Shown here: in pieces, positions 1 through 8,499 of the stretch
Layout: each line of letters begins with the position of its first letter
Numbering within the stretch: position 1 is the stretch's first letter
Translations under genes and position numbers: made by a program
Notes under the pieces: model-generated
Told to the model about the DNA's origin: nothing
What the model saw: the letters and a program-made list of their open reading frames with translations, nothing else
The model's database searches: none
Assembly: GCA_934593275.1 (NCBI GenBank)
Contig: CAKTQE010000003.1
Span: 1-64,000 of the forward strand
Reading direction: 5' to 3'
Source of the DNA: an uncultured Oscillospiraceae bacterium
GTDB lineage: Bacteria > Bacillota > Clostridia > Oscillospirales > Oscillospiraceae
DNA: 64,000 nt

Positions 1-386
1 GAGGTGGCGTCCCAGGCGGTGTAGCCCCGGGCCTCAAAGGTGGCCCGCAGGCCGCCGGAGGGGAAGGAGCTGGCATCTGGCTCCCCCTGGATCAGCTCCT
101 TGCCGGAAAACTCCATGATGATCTTCCCGCCGTCCTTGGGGGAAATAAAGCTGTCGTGCTTCTCCGCGGTAACACCGGTCAGAGGCTGGAACCAGTGGGT
201 AAAATGGGTGGCTCCTTTTTCCACCGCCCAGTCCTTCATGGCATTGGCCACCACCGTGGCCACGTTCATATCCAGGTGCTTTCCCAGCTTGATGGTGCGC
301 TGGAGGGTCTTGTAGGTCTCCTTGGGCAGACGGGCCTGCATTGTCGCGTCGTCAAATACCATGGAAGAGAAGATTTCTGTAACCAT
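1..386 (-). CDS. glnN: Glutamine synthetase type III, N-terminal part (runs off the window)
   Basis: The minus-strand reading frame from the ATG at 386 stays open to the window edge (128 codons). It carries the GSIII hallmark [13 protein letters not shown] followed by EKHDSFI, after an N-terminal stretch about [17 protein letters not shown] that is typical of this 700-residue class rather than of GlnA. The enzyme makes glutamine from glutamate, ammonia and ATP in the cytoplasm. The start at 386 (MVTEIFSSM) is chosen because an upstream ATG at 393 is out of frame; a GGGGAA-type ribosome site precedes it. Expression is probably controlled by the leader attenuator immediately upstream. Family assignment is secure; only the C-terminal catalytic part is missing because of the window boundary. 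Confidence 0.93.
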   Translation of the reverse strand, partial: MVTEIFSSMVFDDATMQARLPKETYKTLQRTIKLGKHLDMNVATVVANAMKDWAVEKGATHFTHWFQPLTGVTAEKHDSFISPKDGGKIIMEFSGKELIQGEPDASSFPSGGLRATFEARGYTAWDAT

Positions 387-409
387 AATTCATGTTCCCC
401 TTTCAGAAA

Positions 410-495
410 TAAAAAAGGCGGCAAGGAGGGTCTATGGGTTTCCCCACAGACGACTTCCTTGTCGCCTTTTTTGTCTGTTTAAAGCCACGGGCTTT
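410..495 (-). promoter_or_regulatory. 5' leader of glnN with terminator hairpin overlapping an ANTAR-type stem-loop
   Basis: On the minus strand the leader folds into a long stem pairing 442-466 with 417-438, followed by a U run (411-416), so it is an intrinsic terminator lying between promoter and start codon. Its 5' arm also forms a small alternative stem-loop (449-466): GGCGAC, loop AAGGAA, GTCGTC. A hexaloop with A at position 1 and G at position 4 overlapping the terminator is the signature of the P2 hairpin bound by ANTAR antiterminators such as EutV/NasR. A second small hairpin (481-495) lies just upstream, but its loop is three bases, not the expected hexaloop. Attenuation is strongly suggested; the ANTAR reading is inference. 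Confidence 0.65.
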
Positions 496-505
496 GTATG
501 GGGGT

Positions 506-534
506 ATCTTACTCCTATCTTTTTGCAATGTCAA
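506..534 (-). promoter_or_regulatory. Sigma-A promoter of glnN
   Basis: Minus strand: TTGACA at 534-529, a 17-base spacer, and TAAGAT at 511-506. Transcription would start near 499, leaving a leader of about 110 bases that contains the terminator hairpin. Confidence 0.75.
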
Positions 535-609
535 TCACTTTTTCTTGCAAAATCTGTGTTTTGTACAATGTGATACCCATTGAAACCAGGGAATGGGAGG
601 TAGCTTGTG

Positions 610-631
610 CAGGATGACCCATCCTGTTTTT
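610..631 (+). terminator. Small terminator-like hairpin with T run, no upstream plus-strand gene
   Basis: CAGGATG (610-616) and CATCCTG (620-626) pair around a 3-base loop and are followed by TTTTT on the plus strand. The only gene ending here is on the minus strand (641-1330), for which the T run is on the wrong side. It may still pause minus-strand transcription before glnN, or be a relic. Confidence 0.35.
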
Positions 632-640
632 GCGTGGCCT

Positions 641-1330
641 TCAGCCCAGGGATGAAAGCTCCTGCCACAGCCCTACACTGAGGGTCACCCCCAGGGGCTC
701 CGCCCGGGCCAGCAGCTTTTGGAGACAGGCCCGGTCCCGGCCCAGGCGGAAGAGAAACCCTTGGGGCGTTTCCCGGATGGTGTACCGGCAGCAAAGAGCC
801 TCGTCGTAAAAGCCCTGCGGGAGGGGCTCCGCCGTCGGCGAGTAGATCGCGCCCGCCGGGGTCAGGGTCAGGTCCAGGCCGCAAAGGCCGGTATCCAGCC
901 AGATTTCCCGTCCCTGCCAGGGGGCCAGATGGTCTTCCACCGTGCAGTCCACAGGCACCGGCGGAAGAAACAGAGGACCATTTTCCGGGGCGTACTCCGG
1001 CGGGGCGGCCACCGGGCAGGGAAGATGCCGGGCCAGAAAGGCGGCCAGGGCCTTTTGCGCGGCAATTCCCGGCCGCTCAAAGTCCAGCAGCAGCCCCCGG
1101 CAGGAGAAGCGGACAAGAATTTCTTGCAGCGTCTCCCCAATTTCCGGAATGGGCCGGTCTCCCGGCGGGATGCGGTCGTCCAAAATCAGCAGGGCCCCCG
1201 GGGGAAGACTTTGGGGCAGACCTGCAAGCCCCGACTCTGAAAAACAGCAGCCCAAATAGGCAAGGTCCGGGGGCGGGGGACCGGCGGAAAGCTCCTGCTC
1301 CGTCATGGCCAGATACTGTGTGATACCCAT
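641..1330 (-). CDS. Hypothetical protein, 229 residues
   Basis: I do not recognise this family. The ORF is open for 229 codons with the GC-rich third positions of its neighbours and has an excellent ribosome site (AAAGGAGG, 8 bases before the ATG at 1330; a TTG six bases further upstream is less likely). The protein is proline- and leucine-rich, with no signal peptide or membrane segment. Pieces such as LLLDFERPG, followed by a block ending PPVPVD, suggest a barrel-like fold of the glycosidase-18 or spore-germination type, but this is only a resemblance in pattern. It sits between glnN and yqeG, divergent from yqeG. It could be a lineage-specific cytoplasmic protein; no function is proposed. 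Confidence 0.7.
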   Translation of the reverse strand: MGITQYLAMTEQELSAGPPPPDLAYLGCCFSESGLAGLPQSLPPGALLILDDRIPPGDRPIPEIGETLQEILVRFSCRGLLLDFERPGIAAQKALAAFLARHLPCPVAAPPEYAPENGPLFLPPVPVDCTVEDHLAPWQGREIWLDTGLCGLDLTLTPAGAIYSPTAEPLPQGFYDEALCCRYTIRETPQGFLFRLGRDRACLQKLLARAEPLGVTLSVGLWQELSSLG

Positions 1331-1432
1331 GGACAAATCCTCCTTTCCGTGGTATACTGGTAGAGCGTTCGGGGATCATGGGCCGGGTCAAACGGCATTT
1401 CTCCGTCAGTATATGATAAAGGAGAAACGAAT

Positions 1433-1936
1433 ATGTCTTTGTCCTTCCTGCCGGGGCTTATGACCGAGAAGCTGACAGACCTGACCCCGGAATTTTTGCG
1501 CAGCCGGGGCATCATGCTGCTGATGATGGATTTTGACAATACCATCGTCCCCTACACCACCGATGTGCCCACGGAAGAGATGCGGCGGTGGCTGGAGGCC
1601 ATGAACGCCTCTCCGGTGAAGATCGCCATTGTCTCCAACAGCAAAAATGACCGGCTGATCCGCTTCTGCCGGGACTATCACCTGGACTATATCATGCGGG
1701 CCCACAAGCCCAGACCCCAGGGCCTGCTGGAATGTATGGAGCGCTTCGGCTTCACCCCGGAGCATTCCGCCATTGTGGGGGACCAGATCTTTACGGATAC
1801 ACTGGCCGGAAACCTGGCGGGGGTCACACCCATCCTGGTAAAGGCCATTGATAATCATACGATTTGGCTGAAAGCAAGGCATGTTTTAGAACTGCCCTTT
1901 ATCTTTGCGGCCAGAAAAAGGAGAATCAAGCTATGA
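1433..1936 (+). CDS. yqeG: YqeG-family HAD phosphatase
   Basis: A 167-residue HAD-superfamily IIIA protein. Motif I is D33-F-D35-N-T (nucleophile and acid/base aspartates), motif II is the IVSNS segment near residue 70, the conserved lysine lies in AHKPRP, and motif III is IVGDQIFTD with the metal-binding aspartate pair. Length and motif order match Bacillus YqeG, a phosphatase-like protein usually encoded near translation or cell-growth genes. The substrate is not established. Ribosome site AAAGGAGAAACGA precedes the ATG. The stop overlaps the ATG of the next gene (ATGA at 1933-1936), so the two are translationally coupled. Confidence 0.9.
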   Translation: MSLSFLPGLMTEKLTDLTPEFLRSRGIMLLMMDFDNTIVPYTTDVPTEEMRRWLEAMNASPVKIAIVSNSKNDRLIRFCRDYHLDYIMRAHKPRPQGLLECMERFGFTPEHSAIVGDQIFTDTLAGNLAGVTPILVKAIDNHTIWLKARHVLELPFIFAARKRRIKL

Positions 1937-2997
1937 AAAACATTGAAAAATTCCTGTCCATTCTGGATGGCGAGGCAGATGGCTTGCTGCTGACCTCCCG
2001 CTACAGCCGTCATTACGGCGCGGAGTTCGACATTGCCGAGGGCATGGCCATCGTCACCAAGAAGGGCTGCCGCTATTTTACAGACAGCCGCTATATTGAG
2101 TCCGCCCAGGCGGGCATCCGGGGCTTTGAGGTGCTGGATGTGAACGCCGACCGGAACTACGCCAAGTGCCTCAACGATGCCATTGCGGACTTTGGGGTCA
2201 CCACTCTGGGATATGAAGAGAAGTATCTCACCGTGGCGGAGTTTATGAACCTGGAAAAGAACCTGAACGCCAAGCTGGTTCCCATGAACGACCGCATCAA
2301 CGGTTTCCGGGATGTGAAAGAGCCTTGGGAGCTGGATCTGCTGCGGAAAGCCCAGAAAATCGCCGACAAGGCCTTTGAGGAGGCCCTGCCCCGCATCCAT
2401 GCCGGTATGACCGAGCTGGAAGCCCAGGCGGAGCTGATTTACGCCATGTACAAAAACGGTGCCCAGGGCCTGTCCTTTGACCCCATTGTGGTGTCCGGCC
2501 CCAATACCAGTATGCCCCACGGCGTGGCCGGTGACCGGGTGATCCGGGAGGGGGACTTTGTGACCATGGACTTTGGCGTTCTTTATCAGGGCTACTGCTC
2601 CGATACCACCCGGACCTTTGCCGTGGGCTACGCCACCGAGGAAATGAAGAAGGTCTACGATACCGTTCTGGAAGCCCAGAAGGCTGGTATAGCCATTACA
2701 AAGGCCGGTGTTACCGGTGCCCAGGTGGACGGTGCTGCCCGGAAAGTCATTACCGATGCCGGTTACGGTGAATACTTTGGTCACAGCTACGGCCACGGCG
2801 TGGGCCTGGAGATCCACGAAGGCCCCAATATGAGCTTCCGCTACCTCAAGGAGATCCCCGCCGGTGCGGTGACTTCCGCAGAGCCCGGCATTTATCTGCC
2901 CGGAAAGTTCGGCGTTCGTATTGAGGATGTGACAATTGTCACCGCCGATGGCTGCGAAGATATCACCAATCTCCCCAAAGATTTGCTGATCATCTAA
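1933..2997 (+). CDS. M24-family aminopeptidase (Xaa-Pro peptidase type)
   Basis: The 354-residue protein has an N-terminal creatinase-like domain (about 1-120) and a C-terminal pita-bread domain. All five metal ligands of M24 peptidases are visible: D213 in MDFG, D224 in SDTTRT, H288 in GHGVGLEIHE, E317 in SAEPGIY and E331 in RIEDV. It should remove N-terminal residues before proline, or act on dipeptides, with two Mn or Co ions in the cytoplasm. An M24 peptidase directly before efp is the same order as yqhT-efp in Bacillus subtilis. The start at 1933 is chosen because it overlaps the yqeG stop; an in-frame start 69 bases upstream would extend deep into yqeG. Confidence 0.92.
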   Translation: MKNIEKFLSILDGEADGLLLTSRYSRHYGAEFDIAEGMAIVTKKGCRYFTDSRYIESAQAGIRGFEVLDVNADRNYAKCLNDAIADFGVTTLGYEEKYLTVAEFMNLEKNLNAKLVPMNDRINGFRDVKEPWELDLLRKAQKIADKAFEEALPRIHAGMTELEAQAELIYAMYKNGAQGLSFDPIVVSGPNTSMPHGVAGDRVIREGDFVTMDFGVLYQGYCSDTTRTFAVGYATEEMKKVYDTVLEAQKAGIAITKAGVTGAQVDGAARKVITDAGYGEYFGHSYGHGVGLEIHEGPNMSFRYLKEIPAGAVTSAEPGIYLPGKFGVRIEDVTIVTADGCEDITNLPKDLLII

Positions 2998-3015
2998 AAA
3001 ATTTACAAAACCCCC

Positions 3016-3044
3016 TTGCAAAATAACGTATTATAGGGTAAACT
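3016..3044 (+). promoter_or_regulatory. Probable promoter of efp
   Basis: TTGCAA (3016-3021), 17-base spacer, TAAACT (3039-3044). The -10 is only a 4/6 match, but spacing and position 64 bases before the efp ATG fit. Confidence 0.5.
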
Positions 3045-3108
3045 AGCATAGTTAAGGATATAGATTCTTGTATCCCCCCAAGGGAACATAAATTAGGAGG
3101 ATAAACCA

Positions 3109-3672
3109 ATGATTTCTGCAAGTGATTTTAGAAACGGCGTTACTTTTGAAATGGACGGAAAGGTGATGCAGGTCATCGAATTCCAGCACGTCAAGCCCGG
3201 CAAGGGCGCGGCTTTCGTCCGTGTAAAGATGAAAAACGTGATCACCGGCGGCGTGACCGAAACCAGCTTCAACCCCTCTGCCAAGTACCCCACCGCTTAT
3301 ATTGAGCGCAAGAAGATGGAGTACTCCTACAATGACGGCAACCTCTACTACTTCATGGACGGCGAGACCTACGAGCTGACCCCCATTGATGCCAGCGTTC
3401 TGGACGACTCCTTCAAGTTCGTCAAGGAGAACGACACCTGCACCATCATGAGCTACAAGGGCAACGTCTTTGGCGTGGAAGCTCCCAACTTTGCCGACCT
3501 GGTGGTCACCAAGACCGAGCCTGGCTTCGCCGGCAACACCGCTACAAACGTTACCAAGCCCGCCACTGTTGAGACCGGTGCTGAAATCAAGGTGCCTCTG
3601 TTCATCAACGAGGGCGATAAGATCCAGATCGACACCCGCACCGGCGAGTACCTGGGCCGTTCCAAGGCCTAA
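3109..3672 (+). CDS. efp: Translation elongation factor P
   Basis: Full-length 187-residue EF-P with the three beta-barrel domains. The tip of domain I reads KPGKGAAF with Lys32, the residue that is modified in other bacteria (5-aminopentanol in Bacillus, lysylation in Escherichia coli). The C-terminal signature [11 protein letters not shown] is present. EF-P enters the ribosomal E site and relieves stalling at consecutive prolines. Ribosome site TTAGGAGGATAAACCA precedes the ATG. No epmA/epmB-type modification genes are seen in the window. It has its own likely promoter and is probably co-transcribed with the acidic zinc-ribbon gene 32 bases downstream. Confidence 0.97.
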   Translation: MISASDFRNGVTFEMDGKVMQVIEFQHVKPGKGAAFVRVKMKNVITGGVTETSFNPSAKYPTAYIERKKMEYSYNDGNLYYFMDGETYELTPIDASVLDDSFKFVKENDTCTIMSYKGNVFGVEAPNFADLVVTKTEPGFAGNTATNVTKPATVETGAEIKVPLFINEGDKIQIDTRTGEYLGRSKA

Positions 3673-3704
3673 GGACAGCCGTCTTGGCTGAAAGGAGAAC
3701 GAAT

Positions 3705-4193
3705 ATGACGATTTCTGAAAAATCCGCCTACCTGAAAGGACTCATGGACGGCCTGAAGCTGGACACCGAGACCAATGAGGGAAAGATGATCGCTGCCATC
3801 GTTGATTTGCTCGGCGACATGTCCAAGCGTATGGTGGACATTGAGGATACCACCATTGCCATCTCCGACGAGCTGGACGAGATCGAGGAGGACCTGGACG
3901 CCATTGAGGACTTCATCATGGATGAAGACGACGACTATGACGACTGGGACGATGACGACGACGACTACTACGATTTCTCGGATGACGAAGACGACGAAGA
4001 CGATGACGATGACGAGGAAGAGCCTGAGGAGGGCTTTGACTTTGGCGACGAGGATAGCACCATCTATGAGGTAGAGTGCGCCTGCGGCAACATCATCGAC
4101 TTTGACGAAGAAGTTCTGGAGTCCGGCAGCATTGTCTGCCCCAACTGCGGAGAGACCCTGGAATTCACCTTTGACGACGAGGATTCCGAGTAA
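3705..4193 (+). CDS. CD1247-type acidic protein with C-terminal zinc ribbon
   Basis: 162 residues. The N-terminal 65 residues form a helical domain (SEKSAYLKGLMDGL...) recognised in Clostridia as the CD1247 N-terminal domain. A very acidic Asp/Glu stretch follows (about 72-120, almost uninterrupted D/E with Y and W). The C-terminus holds a CxC plus CxxC zinc-ribbon arrangement (ECACGN and CPNCGE). The start at 3705 has AAAGGAGAACGAAT before it; the longer frame starting at 3684 has none. Function is unknown; the acidic region and zinc ribbon suggest a protein or nucleic-acid contact role. Placement after efp is common in this lineage. Confidence 0.85.
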   Translation: MTISEKSAYLKGLMDGLKLDTETNEGKMIAAIVDLLGDMSKRMVDIEDTTIAISDELDEIEEDLDAIEDFIMDEDDDYDDWDDDDDDYYDFSDDEDDEDDDDDEEEPEEGFDFGDEDSTIYEVECACGNIIDFDEEVLESGSIVCPNCGETLEFTFDDEDSE

Positions 4194-4201
4194 GCATTCA
4201 T

Positions 4202-4240
4202 CTTCACCGGCGGAAACTTCCGCCGGTGAAGATTTTGGTA
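4202..4240 (+). terminator. Intrinsic terminator of the efp operon
   Basis: A 12-base-pair stem, CTTCACCGGCGG with CCGCCGGTGAAG (4202-4231), is followed by a T-rich ATTTTGG tail, nine bases after the stop codon. Confidence 0.8.
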
Positions 4241-4268
4241 AATTTTGCGGTTCCTGAGTAAAAAATGC

Positions 4269-4297
4269 TTGACAAGAGGCCCATGCCGTGGTATAAT
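4269..4297 (+). promoter_or_regulatory. Consensus tRNA promoter
   Basis: Perfect TTGACA (4269-4274) and TATAAT (4292-4297) with a 17-base spacer, 34 bases before the first tRNA. Confidence 0.92.
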
Positions 4298-4331
4298 CCT
4301 ACCCGTAGTGACGAGCGTCACTTGATTGAAC

Positions 4332-4408
4332 GGGCCTTTAGCTCAGTTGGTCAGAGCCTCCGGCTCATAACCGGATAGTCCCGGGTTCGAGTCCCTGAAG
4401 GCCCACCA
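4332..4408 (+). tRNA. tRNA with CAT anticodon (elongator Met, or Ile2 if lysidine-modified)
   Basis: 77 bases ending in encoded CCA. The acceptor stem GGGCCTT/AAGGCCC is perfect; the anticodon loop is CTCATAA in a CCGG/CCGG stem, and the T arm has GTTCGAG. It lacks the C1 mismatch and three G-C pairs of initiator tRNA. The GGNCCTTTAGCTCAG start also resembles Ile2 tRNAs of Firmicutes, whose CAT is changed to lysidine-AT, so Met is preferred but not proven. Confidence 0.9.
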
Positions 4409-4436
4409 TTAACGAAAGGTTTTCCTTTTTACATAT

Positions 4437-4512
<76 letters not shown>

Positions 4513-4551
4513 AGATCACCGAACAGATTTTGTTCGGTGATCTTCTTTTTT
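4513..4551 (+). terminator. Terminator of the tRNA transcript
   Basis: A 14-base-pair stem (AAGATCACCGAACA with TGTTCGGTGATCTT) is followed by CTTTTTTT immediately after the tRNA-Trp CCA end. Confidence 0.92.
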
Positions 4552-4641
4552 ACCCTATTTTTAATTGCTTTTACCGTACCAGAAGTTCGGATTTCGCCCA
4601 CCCGATTTTTCGCTGTTTCGTGTTTTCCCTTATTTTTTCCC

Positions 4642-4839
4642 TTATTGGGAAGAACTTGTTTCCCTTATGGATTCATAGAATCTCTGCATTCTTGTAGCAC
4701 TGTCCCGCTTCGTTTTTTCTGTTACATGACTGTAAACGTCCAACGTAAAAGCTGCCGTGGCATGGCCTAGGTTGGTCTGCACAGTTTTGATGTCATTCCC
4801 TTTCTTCCGCTCCAACTTTTCCAGTTATTCTTTACTCAT
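4642..4839 (-). pseudogene. Tyrosine integrase remnant (C-terminal end only)
   Basis: In one minus-strand frame from 4839 to a stop at 4642, 66 codons read as ATG-AGT-AAA-GAA, an in-frame TAA, then the C-terminus of a Tn916/phage-type tyrosine recombinase. The key piece is LGHATAAFTLDVYSHVTEK (box II histidine and catalytic tyrosine region), then KRDSATRMQRF. The bulk of the catalytic domain is absent. The ATG has a good ribosome site (GAAAGGAGC), so the start of a small upstream element gene appears fused by deletion to the integrase tail. The stretch 4552-4641 holds nothing I can identify. This marks a decayed integrative element beside tRNA-Trp. Confidence 0.8.
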
Positions 4840-4866
4840 AGACAAGCTCCTTTCGCAATAATGGAT

Positions 4867-4901
4867 AAAACAAAAGCGACCAACTTTTTGCAGTTGATCG
4901 C
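4867..4901 (-). terminator. Terminator of the zinc-ribbon operon
   Basis: On the minus strand GCGATCAACT pairs with AGTTGGTCGC (4901-4892 with 4885-4876) and runs into CTTTTGTTTT. It lies 40 bases beyond the stop of the gene at 4942-6153. Confidence 0.8.
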
Positions 4902-4941
4902 CTTTGGCTTAGTCATTATGTAGTTAAAATGGAATAATACT

Positions 4942-6153
4942 TTAGTTTAATTCGATGTGTTTCAGTCTATCATCCCATACTGTGACTCTGCAATACAATC
5001 CATCTGGATAGTTGAATAATGAATAAATCACAATTTGATCAGAATCAACAGATTCTCCATCCCCACCAGCCAAATTAGCTCTATACAAAGAACCGGTACC
5101 GATGAGAGCAAGTTTGTAGGTTAATACTTCTGACGATGTATCACCCGCATACTCTGCAATAGAATCCCGTTCATCACTTGTCATTTGATGGTTATAATAA
5201 ATGTATCCGTCATAGAAGGCATAGCTATACAGCGAATCGTCACGGATTATCTTCGTAATAGTGCTTTCACCGTTCACCATTACGGAACTCAAACCAGTAT
5301 CGCAAGCAAAGTACAATGTGTTACCATCTACAGACAGATAATTCGCCCCAGATGATTTGCAGAGTTCCTTAGTCTCTGCATTTTTTATACAATAAGAACG
5401 AATCACATCATCATTGTCCACATAATAAATATAACCATTGCAAAGAGTAAATGTGTCAACAGATTCAAGGAGTGCTGTATCATTTTCTCCTGTTAGCGTG
5501 CAAGTGTGAATTGTTGAGTCTTGAATATAATACAATGTTTCTTTGTAGACATCATAACGCCCCAAACTTTCTGAACTTGTTACGATAACCGATTTGCCAG
5601 AACCGTCCATGTTGATAACACCGATAGTATATTCATCATCGCCACTGGCTTTATAATAAATCTTACCATCTACCAAACGAATGCTATTGATATCGGAGTC
5701 ATCAGAAATTAGTGTTTTGTTAACTCCCTTGTAATCTGTAGAATAAAGTGAGGTATCTTCATCATCCTCATTATACAGACCTATGATATACAGACGAGAA
5801 CCATCATAAGCAAATTTCGCACCATTGTTGAAGTTTACTTCTTGGTAAAGATTGCTGTTCTTGCTACCAGAATTGTTTCCTAAAGCAATAAGAAGTGCTA
5901 CAATGATTGCAATAGCAGCAACAATAGCAACTACAATAGTTTTTGAAAAATGTTTTTTCTTAGGTTGTATAACGTCCTGTTCAGATTTTGATGTGCTGGA
6001 AGCTCCCAAATCAGTGTGGTCTTTAATATCTGTGTTTTCTTCTGATATGCTTAACTGTGATGTGTCTTGAGCAATTCGCTTAATTTCAGTTCCGCATTTT
6101 TCGCAGAATTGAGCGTCATCATCTAAATATGCTCCGCAATTTTTACAAAACAT
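4942..6153 (-). CDS. Zinc-ribbon, single-pass membrane protein with beta-propeller-like extracellular part (DUF5050 type)
   Basis: 403 residues in three parts. Residues 2-21 form a zinc ribbon (CKNCGAYLDDDAQFCEKCG). A Ser/Asp-rich linker reaches about residue 65, and a strong membrane segment rich in I, V and A spans about 72-92. The remaining 310 residues are exported and contain repeated units with the pattern DGxIYYxxx, such as LVDGKIYYK, LCNGYIYYVDN and FYDGYIYYN. That is the DUF5050-type propeller repeat. The zinc ribbon should stay cytoplasmic. It is the last gene of a three-gene minus-strand operon of similar proteins, in AT-rich DNA unlike its flanks. Function is unknown; sensing or surface binding is a guess. 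Confidence 0.75.
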   Translation of the reverse strand: MFCKNCGAYLDDDAQFCEKCGTEIKRIAQDTSQLSISEENTDIKDHTDLGASSTSKSEQDVIQPKKKHFSKTIVVAIVAAIAIIVALLIALGNNSGSKNSNLYQEVNFNNGAKFAYDGSRLYIIGLYNEDDEDTSLYSTDYKGVNKTLISDDSDINSIRLVDGKIYYKASGDDEYTIGVINMDGSGKSVIVTSSESLGRYDVYKETLYYIQDSTIHTCTLTGENDTALLESVDTFTLCNGYIYYVDNDDVIRSYCIKNAETKELCKSSGANYLSVDGNTLYFACDTGLSSVMVNGESTITKIIRDDSLYSYAFYDGYIYYNHQMTSDERDSIAEYAGDTSSEVLTYKLALIGTGSLYRANLAGGDGESVDSDQIVIYSLFNYPDGLYCRVTVWDDRLKHIELN

Positions 6154-6171
6154 ACTGCTTCTCCTCTCTTG

Positions 6172-6852
6172 CTAGTAGTCAAAATCAAGAATGGATACAG
6201 AACATTCTTTTACAGACCAGTTCTTCTTTATGGACATTCTCCATGTACAACTTTCGCCTGGCGCAAGTCCTTCTGAGTCAACGGCATATGTCCAATCTGT
6301 GTCAAGTACTGTTCCAGATCTGTTCTTAAAGGCTCCTTTAATTTTCACGTAACTAACGGTTTGGTCGCTATTATTTGTTATAGTTCCTTCCGCAATGGTA
6401 TAACTGCTAGTTGAAGATAACGTTACATTTGAAATCTTCAACTCATACGAATATACCTTTGGCGAATACGCTGATTCTGCACCATCGTCATAAAGTAGGT
6501 AATGCGAATAGCAATAATTGCTGAAGCTATATCTTTTGCTGTCGCAGTTCGTAACAGCACATTTATGATTATAGCAATAACTCATGCCAGAAACAGCTTT
6601 GTTTTTACACCCGCTTGCATCACATTTGCCTGAATTAAAAAGTAAAGCAACAATCAAACCAATAATTGCTACCGCAATTATTGTTATAACACGTTTATCT
6701 CTTAATATAGCGAATAACTGTTTAGATATGGATGTATTCTGATGTGATTGATTATCTGCTATCGGACTTTTTGCTCCAATGTATTTGCTACACTGAGGGC
6801 ATTGCTCCACATCATCAGAGACTTGAGACCCGCAATACTTGCAAAATCTCAT
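6172..6852 (-). CDS. Zinc-ribbon membrane protein with Cys/His cluster and FxLYD-like domain
   Basis: 226 residues. An N-terminal zinc ribbon (CKYCGS...CPQCSKY, 4-24) is followed by one membrane helix (about 54-72). Next comes a compact Cys-rich motif just outside the membrane (CDASGC, then SYCYNHKC, then YCYSHY; about 75-115). The C-terminal immunoglobulin-like domain of about 100 residues has the pattern SYTIAEGTITNNSDQTVSYV, as in FxLYD domains. It is 18 bases from the next gene and 1 base from the previous one, clearly one operon. The external Cys/His motif could bind zinc. No function is known to me; the AT-rich codon usage suggests acquisition with the neighbouring recombinase. Confidence 0.72.
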   Translation of the reverse strand: MRFCKYCGSQVSDDVEQCPQCSKYIGAKSPIADNQSHQNTSISKQLFAILRDKRVITIIAVAIIGLIVALLFNSGKCDASGCKNKAVSGMSYCYNHKCAVTNCDSKRYSFSNYCYSHYLLYDDGAESAYSPKVYSYELKISNVTLSSTSSYTIAEGTITNNSDQTVSYVKIKGAFKNRSGTVLDTDWTYAVDSEGLAPGESCTWRMSIKKNWSVKECSVSILDFDY

Positions 6853-6853
6853 A

Positions 6854-7258
6854 TCATCCCTCCTGCTTGAGAGAAATCACATCAATAGCAGCACCAATAG
6901 CAACAACTACCCACCCCAGTGTAACTTCGATAGAAGCGAGAATTTCTGAAATTGCAACAATGCCCCGATAAGTGTAGGTGTAGAAATCGCCGCCAAAAGA
7001 TGTTGATGAAATACTCGTGCCTGCTGAGAAGATTCTAATAAATCCGATAATAATAAGGACTGTTCCAACAATTAGACCAATCTTTTTGCTCGAAATTTTG
7101 GCAATCTTAGATCCTTTTTCTACTTTGTGTTCTTCTCCGTTCGGAAAATTTGAAGATTCGATTTTTTCTACTTCCTGATTAGGTTCGAGATTTGCTCCAC
7201 AAGAAGTACAGAATTTGGAGTGCTCCTCCAAAAGTGCGCCGCATTTAGGACAGTTCAT
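6854..7258 (-). CDS. Small zinc-ribbon membrane protein
   Basis: 134 residues. An N-terminal zinc ribbon (CPKCGALLEEHSKFCTSCG, 3-21), a charged linker with K-rich end, and two membrane helices (about 60-77 and 108-125) separated by a Ser/Thr-rich loop. The start at 7258 is preferred because GAAGGAG stands 8 bases before it; the open frame extends upstream to 7351 without a ribosome site. It is the first gene of the operon and probably a membrane partner of the next two proteins. A TM2-like or superinfection-type small protein is possible, but I see no decisive motif. Confidence 0.7.
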   Translation of the reverse strand: MNCPKCGALLEEHSKFCTSCGANLEPNQEVEKIESSNFPNGEEHKVEKGSKIAKISSKKIGLIVGTVLIIIGFIRIFSAGTSISSTSFGGDFYTYTYRGIVAISEILASIEVTLGWVVVAIGAAIDVISLKQEG

Positions 7259-7296
7259 AATTTTTCTCCTTCTTTTTCGAATTTGTGTATTATCCA

Positions 7297-8105
<809 letters not shown>

Positions 8106-8186
8106 TTAGGCATCACCGCCTTTCGCATTTATTGTAGCTCATAGCTGTGTCAAGGCTTTTGACGAACAGTTGCTATGCCATGTGCC

Positions 8187-8426
8187 TTACAGTGCGTCGT
8201 TGTAAGTGGTGATACCCCGAAAAAAAACGTATTGGAAATCAAGGCCGCCGTTGCAGAAGCAGTTTGTCGTGCGCCAGTAGACGACCTCATTGGAAGTCAG
8301 CAGGTATATGGCGGCGTAGTAGGCGGGTGTATTACGGCCCGGAACGTAGCCAAGCTGGGCAACCAGCATCCGTTCTGTCAGCGGAGACGTACTTGCCGAT
8401 GATATATGCACTGACAGTGGCCACAT
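8187..8426 (-). pseudogene. Unrecognised gene remnant
   Basis: A minus-strand frame of 79 codons ends at 8187 and reads as ordinary protein (LVAQLGYVPGRNTPAYYAAIYLL, split here: LVAQLGYVPGRN, TPAYYAAIYLL), with plausible continuation of its N-terminal side in another frame further upstream (VNVATVSAYIIGKYVSA near 8395-8440). That pattern suggests the frameshifted tail of a lost gene. I do not know the family. No ribosome site precedes the frame. The rest of 8088-8441 shows nothing else. Confidence 0.3.
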
Positions 8427-8441
8427 TTACGTTGTACCGAT

Positions 8442-8470
8442 TTGCCGGCAGAGGGGATCTGTGGTATAAT
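8442..8470 (+). promoter_or_regulatory. Promoter of the MmcQ/YjbR gene
   Basis: TTGCCG (8442-8447), 17-base spacer, TATAAT (8465-8470), 29 bases before the ATG. Confidence 0.75.
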
Positions 8471-8499
8471 GAAGAAAACGGTACAAAGGGGCGGTACAT

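Noticed and set aside
610..631. Terminator for the hypothetical gene at 641-1330
   Set aside because: The T run follows the hairpin on the plus strand, whereas the gene is on the minus strand, so it is listed only as an orphan hairpin.
1855..3021. A 388-codon minus-strand frame opposite the M24 peptidase gene
   Set aside because: Shadow frame; the plus-strand peptidase has all catalytic residues and coupled translation.
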